Assembly: GCA_937912175.1 (NCBI GenBank)
Contig: CALDOU010000025.1
Location: forward strand, 1 to 45,491
Direction of reading: 5' to 3'
DNA: 45,491 nucleotides
Origin: an uncultured Clostridia bacterium
Lineage (GTDB): Bacteria; Bacillota; Clostridia; Oscillospirales; Acutalibacteraceae
Both the position numbers and the translations under genes were made by a program. Of this stretch, positions 9,401-17,200 are shown in pieces (position 1 is the first letter of the stretch; the number at the start of each line of letters is the position of its first letter). The notes under the pieces were generated by a model that was not told where the DNA came from, searched no databases, and saw nothing but the letters and a program-made list of their open reading frames with translations.

Positions 9401-9989
9401 CCAATTTATTGAAGCGGGAGATATGATTACCGAGGGTTCGGTCAATCCGCATGACGTATTGGCAATTAAAGGTCCTGAAGCTGTGGAAGCATATTTAATT
9501 CAGGAAGTACAAAGAGTTTACAGAATGCAAGGCGTTGATATTAACGATAAGCATATTGAAGTTATTGTGCGTCAAATGATGCAAAAAGTACGCGTTGATG
9601 AATCCGGTGATACTGACTTACTTCAAAACTCTATTGTTGATAAATCGGAATTTTTACATGCCAATGATTTGATTAGAGCCAGAAAAGAAGCCGGTGAAAC
9701 CGAATTGGAAGAAGCCGTATGCACGCCGATTTTATTGGGAATTACAAAAGCTTCTTTGGCGACGGATTCCTTCTTGTCTGCGGCATCATTCCAAGAAACT
9801 ACTCGTGTTCTTACTGATGCAGCGATTAAAGGTAAGGTGGATCCGCTTATTGGTCTTAAAGAAAATGTTATTATCGGAAAACTTTTGCCGGCCGGTACAG
9901 GTGTTCATCGTTATAGAGATGTTTCTGTGGAAAAAGTTATTGATGATCATGATTTGTCTACTATTAGTATGAATATAAGCAATATTTAA
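6438..9989 (+). CDS. rpoC: RNA polymerase beta' subunit
   Basis: Catalytic partner of RpoB, 1183 residues and complete. The N-terminal zinc ribbon is [20 protein letters not shown] (about residues 55-75). The absolutely conserved metal-binding NADFDGD, which holds the active-site magnesium, is at 447-453. The second zinc site uses C-GSKKG and [13 protein letters not shown]. The trigger loop/bridge helix region contains [20 protein letters not shown]. AGGGG 8-9 bases before the ATG sets the start. It is co-transcribed with rpoB and closed by a terminator at 10003-10032. Confidence 0.98.
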   Translation: [1183 protein letters not shown]

Positions 9990-10002
9990 AAAGTATAAAT
10001 AT

Positions 10003-10032
10003 AAAAATCGGTATGAATAATACCGATTTTTT
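10003..10032 (+). terminator. Terminator of the rpoBC operon
   Basis: AAAAATCGGTA (10003-10013) pairs with TACCGATTTTT (10021-10031) across a 7-base loop, with a T-run in the right arm. An ATG at 10013 that would extend the next gene lies inside this hairpin. Confidence 0.85.
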
Positions 10033-10060
10033 AATTAAAATCAGTAAAAGGGTTTGTGTT

Positions 10061-11395
10061 ATGAAGAAGAAAATATTTTTAATTGTAATGTTTGTTTTTA
10101 CGTTTTTTGGTTTTTATAATGTTAAGGCTATTATGCTTTATAATAAAGAGCTGAATTCGGAGTCCGTGTATGTTTTGGATAAAAATACCGAGATGCCTAT
10201 TATTGAAAAAAATATAAAACAAAGAAGAAGTCCGGCTTCTCTTACTAAAATCATGACTTTTATTGTGGCTTATGAGAATGCTAAGGATATTAATAAAGAT
10301 AAAGTTGCCGTAAAGCAAAGTGTATTGGATAGAGTTGATCCAGAAAGCTCGGGTGTTAAGCTTAAAGCCGGGGAAGAGGTTGCTTTTATAGATTTACTTA
10401 AATGCATGCTTGTTTCTTCTTCAGGTTATGCGGCAATGGTAATTGCTGATTATTGCGGAGGCGAAAGCGTTGAAAATTTTGTTAATTTAATGAATTCTAA
10501 AGCGGAGTCATTGGGTTGTGAAAATACTCATTTTGTAAATCCGGATGGTACTTATGATGAGGGCCAATATTCTACTGCGGAGGATATTTATAAAATTACA
10601 AGATACGCTATGAAAAATCCGGTTTTTTTAAATATCGTTTCAACAGCAGAGTGTAATATTTTCGGAGATGAAAGAGACCCTGTAATTACAACCAATAAAA
10701 TGATGGATCCAAAAAGAGGCGGGGAATATTATTATCCTTATGTAAAAGGTATTAAAACAGGTTACTTAAGCGAAGCGGGAAGATGTCTTGTTTCTTATGC
10801 TGAAAAAGGTGAAAATTCATATGTAAGCGTTGTGATGGGTGGGCCTGATATAGATTACAAAGGTAATAAGACTGAAAAGAATATGGCCATGATTGATACT
10901 AAAAATATTTATATGTGGGCATTTGAAAATTTAAAGACTATAAAAATGTATGATTCGAAATTTCCTGTTTCTGAAATAAACTTGGGATTGGTTTGGAAGC
11001 ATGATAAATTACTGTTAACACCGGAATCTGATTTTTTTGCTTTTTTGCCAGCTAATTTTGATAAGAATGATGTTACCATCAAAACTCATACTCCCGAAAG
11101 TATTGATGCACCGATTCATAAAGGTGATGTTGTCGGTTCGGCGGAAGTTTTTTATAAGGGCGAAAAAATAGGCAGCTTTAATCTTGTATCTTCCGAAACT
11201 TTTAAGAAAAATTATTTTTTGGTGATTTTTAGATTTATTAAGAATATTGTTGCTTCACCACTATTTATAATTATTTTTACTTTACTTTTGGCTTTTTGTG
11301 TTTTGTATATTATAATGGCTTTTAGAGCCAATAAAAGGCGCAAAAGAAGAAGTAAAATAAAACGATTTTCGATTAATCAAAAAAATCGGCGATAA
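10061..11395 (+). CDS. Secreted D-alanyl-D-alanine carboxypeptidase (penicillin-binding protein 5/DacF type)
   Basis: Trims the terminal D-Ala from peptidoglycan pentapeptides outside the membrane (family S11). It is 444 residues, starting at ATG 10061 with AAAGGG upstream; the longer frame from 10013 would begin inside the rpoC terminator. A signal peptide MKKKIFLIVMFVFTFFGFYN with cleavage near residue 23 is present. The catalytic S60-L-T-K63 lies in SPASLTKIM. KTG is at 232-234. The middle SxN motif is unusual: SSSGYAAM (119-126), where SGN-D-A-A is expected, so the Asn appears replaced by Gly. A C-terminal membrane helix (about residues 390-420, FIIIFTLLLAFCVLYIIMAF) and a basic tail anchor it. 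The substrate role is family knowledge. Confidence 0.88.
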   Translation: MKKKIFLIVMFVFTFFGFYNVKAIMLYNKELNSESVYVLDKNTEMPIIEKNIKQRRSPASLTKIMTFIVAYENAKDINKDKVAVKQSVLDRVDPESSGVKLKAGEEVAFIDLLKCMLVSSSGYAAMVIADYCGGESVENFVNLMNSKAESLGCENTHFVNPDGTYDEGQYSTAEDIYKITRYAMKNPVFLNIVSTAECNIFGDERDPVITTNKMMDPKRGGEYYYPYVKGIKTGYLSEAGRCLVSYAEKGENSYVSVVMGGPDIDYKGNKTEKNMAMIDTKNIYMWAFENLKTIKMYDSKFPVSEINLGLVWKHDKLLLTPESDFFAFLPANFDKNDVTIKTHTPESIDAPIHKGDVVGSAEVFYKGEKIGSFNLVSSETFKKNYFLVIFRFIKNIVASPLFIIIFTLLLAFCVLYIIMAFRANKRRKRRSKIKRFSINQKNRR

Positions 11396-11418
11396 ATGTT
11401 AATATATTTTAGAATATT

Positions 11419-11469
11419 ACCCTCCGGTTACTGCATATAAATTTTTATGTATATTATAAACCGGAGGGT
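11419..11469 (+). promoter_or_regulatory. Hairpin that buries the Shine-Dalgarno of the S1-domain gene
   Basis: ACCCTCCGGTT (11419-11429) is the exact reverse complement of AACCGGAGGGT (11459-11469). The right arm contains the GGAGGG ribosome binding site, and ATG 11476 begins 7 bases after the arm. The loop is 29 bases and AT-rich, with a small internal CATA/TATG pairing. No T-run follows. The geometry predicts translational control. Confidence 0.65.
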
Positions 11470-11475
11470 GTAAAA

Positions 11476-12426
11476 ATGTTAGAATTTTATCCAGAGGGAC
11501 GATTAATTGAAGATACTGAAAATAAAAATTATTTAAAAAATTTTTCTAATTTTTTAGAGGCATATAACAATCAGGCAATACTTGAAGCCAAAGCTATAAT
11601 TTGCGATAATGAGCATAATTTAATTGTAGATTTGGGGTTTATGAAAGGCATAATTCCTCGTGAAGAAGGTGCAATCGGTCTTAAAGAAGGAGCAGTGCGT
11701 GATATTGCCGTGATTTCTAAAGTGAACAGGCCTGTTTGTTTTGTGATTACGGGATTTGAAAAAGATTCTTACGGCCACGAAGTGGCAATTTTATCACGTA
11801 GGCTTGCTCAAGAAATTTGTGTAAAAAACTATATTTTAAATCTTTGTCCGGGGGATGTTATTTCCGCAAAAGTAACTCATATGGAAAACTTTGGTGTCTT
11901 TGTTGACATTGGATGTGGAATAATATCATTTATTCCTATAGATACTATATCAGTTTCTCGGATTTCGCACCCTCGAGAGAGATTTTATGTTGGCATGAAT
12001 ATAAAAGCTGTTGTTAAAAGCGTGGAAGGAAATAGAGTCAACTTGACTCATAAAGAATTATTGGGAACATGGGAAGAAAACGCCGAGATGTTTTCAATAG
12101 GCGAAACGGTGGGGGGCGTTATACGCTCTGTTGAAGACTACGGTATATTTGTGGAGCTTACCCCTAATTTAGCGGGCTTGGCAGAGCCATGCGATGGTGT
12201 ATATGAAGGCATGCAGGCCAGTGTTTATATAAAAAATATAGTACCGGACAAAATGAAAATAAAACTTGTAATAATAGATACATTTGAAAATATAAGTTCT
12301 AAACCTTCCGTAAAATATTTTTATGAGGGAAATCATATGGATGATTTTATTTATTCACCGATAGAAAGTAAAAAAGTTATAAAAACAAATTTTAATTTAT
12401 GTGATATGGTTCATACAAGGGCATAA
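11476..12426 (+). CDS. S1 RNA-binding domain protein (short ribosomal protein S1-like)
   Basis: 316 residues with three OB-fold/S1-like segments. The first (about 31-95) is degenerate, as in ribosomal S1 proteins of Clostridia. The second (about 125-193) has GDVISAKVTHMENFGVFVDI. The third (about 205-275) has GETVGGVIRSVEDYGIFVEL. The protein is expected to bind single-stranded RNA in the cytoplasm, assisting translation. It is much shorter than the six-domain E. coli S1 but near the size of Clostridial S1-like proteins. The last 45 or so residues are not S1-like. Its ribosome binding site is inside the hairpin at 11419-11469, hinting at autogenous or RNA-structure control. Gene symbol withheld because rpsA versus a paralog cannot be decided. 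Confidence 0.8.
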   Translation: MLEFYPEGRLIEDTENKNYLKNFSNFLEAYNNQAILEAKAIICDNEHNLIVDLGFMKGIIPREEGAIGLKEGAVRDIAVISKVNRPVCFVITGFEKDSYGHEVAILSRRLAQEICVKNYILNLCPGDVISAKVTHMENFGVFVDIGCGIISFIPIDTISVSRISHPRERFYVGMNIKAVVKSVEGNRVNLTHKELLGTWEENAEMFSIGETVGGVIRSVEDYGIFVELTPNLAGLAEPCDGVYEGMQASVYIKNIVPDKMKIKLVIIDTFENISSKPSVKYFYEGNHMDDFIYSPIESKKVIKTNFNLCDMVHTRA

Positions 12427-12470
12427 AAGACCTTAAAATAATAATCCGGTTTAGCTATATAATGTATAAA

Positions 12471-12508
12471 AAACACCCCTCTTATCAATAGATAAAAGAG
12501 GGGTGTTT
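12471..12508. terminator. Strong bidirectional terminator
   Basis: AAACACCCCTCTTATC (12471-12486), an AATA loop, then GATAAAAGAGGGGTGTTT (12491-12508), with one bulged A in the right arm. It serves the S1 gene (plus) and the calpain locus (minus). Confidence 0.9.
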
Positions 12509-12520
12509 AAATATTTTTTA

Positions 12521-12796
12521 TTAAGAATTATATCCTTCAATATATAACTCAATAACTTTACTGAGTACGGATGATACAGCTATTAGAGTGCCAAATCTAT
12601 TAATAATCGGTATAGCAATTAGGTTTATTCCCGGTATTAAACATAGCAATAGCTCTGAACAAGACAAGCTTATAAAACGTAATATAATTGACCAACATTT
12701 ACCCGAAATATTTTTTAATCCTTTTAAGTGCTTTATGTGAGCATCGTTATTTTTATCGGTTTCTAAATCTTTCAGTTTACTTTTAAGCTTTTGCAA
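12521..12796 (-). CDS. Detached C-terminal part of the calpain-like gene (coiled coil plus hydrophobic helices)
   Basis: From its first usable start (TTG 12796) this frame encodes 91 residues, with no ribosome binding site at the right distance. The frame is open further upstream, to a stop next to the A5 tract at 12866-12870, and there reads naturally (AYDIYTYTLKKLKDKDKDK). Adding one A to that tract joins it in frame to the calpain gene as ...RNPIKKAYDIY..., giving one 548-residue protein over 12521-14166. The segment holds a Lys-rich predicted coiled coil, then KNNDAHIKHLK, a near copy of a motif near the calpain N-terminus, then two hydrophobic stretches (about residues 37-58 and 60-85 of this ORF). 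I read it as the same gene, split, rather than an independent gene. Confidence 0.6.
   Translation of the reverse strand: MQKLKSKLKDLETDKNNDAHIKHLKGLKNISGKCWSIILRFISLSCSELLLCLIPGINLIAIPIINRFGTLIAVSSVLSKVIELYIEGYNS
12721..12775 (-). repeat. 55-bp repeat, copy 1 (partner at 13944-13998)
   Basis: By eye 49 of 55 bases match the segment at 13944-13998, in the same orientation. Both copies encode E-T-x-K-N-(N/D)-D-A-H-I-K-H-L-K in frame. Copy 1 lies in the detached C-terminal frame. Confidence 0.75.
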
Positions 12797-12804
12797 TTCT
12801 TTTT

Positions 12805-14166
12805 TTAACTTATCTTTATCTTTGTCCTTGAGTTTTTTAAGGGTATATGTATATATGTCATAAGCTTTTTAATTGGGTTCCTAGATAAATTTATACATTC
12901 CGATGCAAATATTATTAAAATCCATTCTTCTGCTATACGAATAATATATGGTACCGGATCTATAAAATCTAAAAATCTTTTAAAAAATCCTCTTTTTTTA
13001 ATATTTTTATTTTTACTAAAATACATTCTCCCACACATACTTAAAAAATCTTCAAATTTTAATACGGAGTATCCTTTATTATTATCATCAGAAGGATTTA
13101 AAATTCTTTTCCCATTTTTATCATAAGTGGACGTAAATTCACCCCATGGATTTCTTACGACTATCCATTTTTGACCTTCCTTATCTTCATATACACGTTC
13201 AATACTATAGGCATGACCACGAACTAGTCCTTCATTAGAAACAGCTCCATATAACATTTTTATCACATTCAAATGTGAACTAAAATCACAAGTAACATAG
13301 CATGACTCAGCCAATGACTTTTCAATCTTTTTATATAACTTTTCTTTATTTGACATCCAAACCGATAAAGCATTTTTTATCTCAGTATTTTTACCGGTTA
13401 TCATCCTCATCACTAAGTCCATAAATCCGAATTCAGCGTACCTATAATTTTTCTTTCCGGATGAGAATATATACCCCTTGCAACCCGAAAATCCGGAAGC
13501 AACAAACGCTTTTAAATACATTTGAACCCAAAGGCAATCATTTTTTACAAATTTAAAAAGATTGGGCACCTGAGGAACTGTTTTTTGCACTTTTACATAA
13601 TAAGGAGAACCGTTATTGGGATTAAAAAATTTAACAATAACATTTCCTTTACCATCTTCAACTAAATTGTTTTTTATTAATTCAGGATTTTTTTCAGCTA
13701 CAGTGGATAATACTGCAAAAAAATAGCATAAACCTAAACGTGCTTGTTGAACATCCTCGGGTTTTGGAGAACCGTCCGGAAAAAGCTCCCTACTTAATAT
13801 ATTGCTGGAATTTTTATCAGGAGAAACAAATTTCAATCCTTTTTTCTCGTTATTATTTAATATGCGACTTATAGTTTGGCTATCTATAGTTATTTTTTCA
13901 TCAGAAACAAACATTACGTCGTCGTTTATGCTTTTAGAATTTTCTTTTAAATGCTTTATGTGAGCATCGTCATTTTTACCGGTTTCTTTATCTTTAAGTT
14001 TTTCTAATTCCGTTTCCAAATTTTGTATTTCTTCTTCGGCAGATTGTGTAATTTGAATATTTGTTTCCTGCGGTTCTGTGATTTTTGCTTGAGAAGTATT
14101 TACCATAAGCAAGTTTGCTGAAAAAACAGCTGATAAAATGCTTGCAATAATTTTTTGTTTTTTCAT
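12805..14166 (-). CDS. Secreted calpain-like cysteine protease (peptidase family C2)
   Basis: 453 residues as read. ATG 14166 has AAGGAG 9 bases upstream. A signal peptide MKKQKIIASILSAVFSANLL with a likely cut near residue 27 is present, followed by a Glu/Lys coiled-coil linker (about 38-80). The protease core spans about 130-385. QARLGLCYFFA has Cys147 with the oxyanion Gln141 six residues before it, as in calpain QGxLGDCW. NDCLWVQMYLKAF matches the calpain DELWPALLEKAY region. RGHAYSI has His318 and VRNPWGEF has Asn339, completing the triad. KFEDFLSMCGRMYF matches the calpain FEDF segment. It is expected to cleave proteins outside the cell, and calcium dependence is unproven. The frame ends at 12805 because of a likely frameshift at the A5 tract 12866-12870; see the detached part at 12521-12796. 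It has its own promoter. Calpain-like proteases are typical of eukaryotes and sporadic in bacteria. Confidence 0.85.
   Translation of the reverse strand: MKKQKIIASILSAVFSANLLMVNTSQAKITEPQETNIQITQSAEEEIQNLETELEKLKDKETGKNDDAHIKHLKENSKSINDDVMFVSDEKITIDSQTISRILNNNEKKGLKFVSPDKNSSNILSRELFPDGSPKPEDVQQARLGLCYFFAVLSTVAEKNPELIKNNLVEDGKGNVIVKFFNPNNGSPYYVKVQKTVPQVPNLFKFVKNDCLWVQMYLKAFVASGFSGCKGYIFSSGKKNYRYAEFGFMDLVMRMITGKNTEIKNALSVWMSNKEKLYKKIEKSLAESCYVTCDFSSHLNVIKMLYGAVSNEGLVRGHAYSIERVYEDKEGQKWIVVRNPWGEFTSTYDKNGKRILNPSDDNNKGYSVLKFEDFLSMCGRMYFSKNKNIKKRGFFKRFLDFIDPVPYIIRIAEEWILIIFASECINLSRNPIKKLMTYIHIPLKNSRTKIKIS
13944..13998 (-). repeat. 55-bp repeat, copy 2 (partner at 12721-12775)
   Basis: Same orientation as copy 1, about 1.2 kb apart. 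It encodes KETGKNDDAHIKHLK in the linker before the protease domain. Recombination between the copies would delete the protease core. Confidence 0.75.
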
Positions 14167-14199
14167 TCAACTTATCTCCTTAAACCTTAATTCAACACT

Positions 14200-14228
14200 A
14201 TTATAACACAAAAAAGAAATTATTGCAA
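14200..14228 (-). promoter_or_regulatory. Promoter of the calpain-like gene
   Basis: On the minus strand: TTGCAA (14223-14228), 17 bases, TATAAT (14200-14205), with TG one base before the -10 (extended -10). It lies just after the nifJ stop, so the gene need not depend on nifJ transcription. Confidence 0.8.
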
Positions 14229-14234
14229 TATAAT

Positions 14235-17200
14235 TTAAACAATTGTTTTAAATCTGTTTTCGGTATTTAGAAATTCATTTATAGATATTTTAGGTTCTTT
14301 GCTGTCAATTTGCAGGGGATTTTCATTTAAATTTTTTCTTTCGGGGTTAAATCGGAATAATTTCCAATATCCTGATTCTACCGCCTGTTTTGCCGATAAT
14401 AAACTGTTTTTCATACCACCTTTTATTCCGTGGTTAATACACGGTGAATATGCAATGATCAGTGAAGGTCCGTTGTAACGCTCGGCTTCGGTAAACGCTT
14501 TTATACATTGATTGAAATCTGCGCCGAGAGCCACTTTTGCGACATATACATACCCGTAAGTCATAGCAATGGCAGCCAAGTCTTTTTTGGGAGTTTTTTT
14601 GCCGGAAGCAGCAAATTGAGCTATTGCACCCTTTGGTGTTGCTTTAGAAGCTTGCCCGCCTGTATTTGAATAAACTTCAGTGTCAAACACTAAAATATTA
14701 ACGTTTTCGCCCGATGCAATAACGTGGTCAAGACCGCCAAATCCTATGTCATATGCCCATCCGTCACCGCCGAATATCCATACTGATTTTTTTGAAATTT
14801 CCTTTTTGTTTGAAAGTATTTTTTGGGTTAAATCGGCGGATATGTCTAAATTACGATTGTTAATTTCCAGGTATTCAATTAAGTTTTTGGAGGCAAGCTG
14901 ATTATCTTGAGTGTTATTTAAAGTTGTAATATATTGTTTGCAAATATTTTTTAAATTTTCATCTTTAGTATCTTGAATAATATTTTGGACGGATGTAATT
15001 ATGGATTTTTGCTTTGCTTTTTGTGCCAATGCGATGCCAAACCCGAATTCTGCATTATCTTCAAATAAAGAATTTTGCCATGCGGGGCCTTTGCCTTCTT
15101 GGTTGGTTGTATATGGTGACGACGGGAAAGAACCGCCCCAAATCGAAGAACATCCTGTGGCATTTGCTATAAACATTCTGTCGCCGAATAGTTGGGTAGC
15201 CAGTTTTGCATAAGGGGTTTCTCCGCATCCTGCGCAAGCTCCAGAAAATTCCAAAAGTGGTTTTTTGAATTGACTTCCTTTTACTGTTGTTTCTTTGAAT
15301 TTTTCAAAAACTTCAGGTTTAATAGGTAATTTTTCGCAATAATTAAACACTTGTTGTGAAGAATTTTCTTTTTTGTTTTCAATCATTTTAAGCGCTTTAT
15401 TTTTTTTCATTCCGGGGCAAACTGCTACGCAATTTTCACATCCGGTGCAATCTTCGGATGATACAACAATAGCGAAATTCAAGTTGGGGAATCCCAACAT
15501 TTTCTTAGATTTTAAAACTTTTGGTGCATGGTTTAGTTCTTCATCTGTAAGAACAGCGGGGCGAATTACCGCATGCGGACAAACATAAGAACAAAATCCA
15601 CATTGTATGCAATTTTCGGGAATCCACTCGGGAATAAAACTTGCGGTGCCTCTTTTTTCAAAAGCAGAAGTGCCGAGAGGAATTTTTCCGTTTTCACAAT
15701 CCACAAATGCCGAAACAGGCAGTTCGTTGCCTTTTTTATTGTTAATTGGTATAGCAACATTGTTTAAAAATTTTTGAAGCTCTTTATTTTTTACGGAGTT
15801 TATATTTTTAACGGGATCTTTAACATCGATATCTTTCCAATGGTTAGGTACTGATATTTTTTTCACGGAGTTCATGCCCGCTTCTGCGGCCAAGTGGTTT
15901 ATTTTTACAACTTCTTCACCTTTTTTGGAATAAGAAGACGTTAAAGCGGACTTAATTAACTGAAGAGATTTGCTTTCTTCGATTATATTTGTAATTTTGA
16001 AAAACGCCGCTTGAAGTACGGTATTTACTCTTCCTCCTAATCCCAAATCGCGGCTTATATTTGCTGAATCAACAGTATAAAAATTTATATTGTTTTCCGC
16101 AATATATTTTTTTATTTTATCGGGTAATAGCTCTTCAATTTTTTCTTTATTCCAACTGCAATTTAAAAGAAAACTTCCGTTTGGTTTTAAGTCATTGATA
16201 ATATCATATTTATAAATATATTCAAGAGTATGGCAACCTACAAAATCGGCTTTATCAACATAGTAGGTGGATTTAATGGGGGAATCACCGAATCTTAAGT
16301 GAGAAATCGTAACGCCTCCTGATTTTTTTGAATCATAAGAAAAAAATCCTTGAACGTACTTGTCGGTATTGTCACCAATGATTTTTATTGTGTTTTTGGC
16401 CGCACCGACAGTACCGTCCGAACCAATTCCCCAGAATTTGCATGAAAAAGTACCTTTAGGGATAGTGTTTATGTTTTTTTCAATTTTTAATGACAGATTT
16501 GTAACATCGTCTTCTATTCCTATGGTAAATTTTTCTTTTGGGGTATCTGAACTCATGTTTTTATATACCGCCACTATTTGTGCGGGAGTTGTATCCTTGG
16601 AACTTAAACCGTACCTTCCAGAAAATACTGTTAAATTTAAAATACTTGATTGTTTAAGAGCGGCTAAAACGTCAAGATAAAGGGGTTCTCCGATTGCTCC
16701 GGGTTCTTTTGTGCGGTCTAAAACCGAAATCTTGGTTACTGTTTTGGGAATGGCGCTTAAAAGATGATCGGCAGAGAAAGGACGATATAACCTTACTTTA
16801 ACGAGGCCTACCTTTTCGCCTTTAGAAGTCATATAATCTATTGTTTCTTCGATGGTTTCACAAACCGAACCCATTGCGATTATAACTTTTTCTGCATTTT
16901 CATCACCGTAATATTCGAAAGGCTTATAGTTTGTTTTTGCTATTTCATTTATTTGATTCATATAACCTTCGACGATTTCGGGAATTTTATTATAATATAA
17001 ATTGCAAGCTTCTCTGTTTTGAAAATAAACATCATCATTTTGAGCGGTTCCGCGCATGGATGGGGTTTCGGGGTTTAACGCATTATCACGAAACTTTTGA
17101 AGTTCTGTTTTGTCCACCATTTTTTCAAGATCTTTATAATCCAAAAGTTCGATTTTTTGTATTTCATGGGATGTTCTGAATCCATCGAAAAAGTGTAAAA

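Noticed and set aside
10013..10060. Upstream start for the carboxypeptidase (ATG 10013)
   Set aside because: It lies inside the rpoC terminator hairpin and adds residues ahead of a perfect signal peptide that has its own ribosome binding site.
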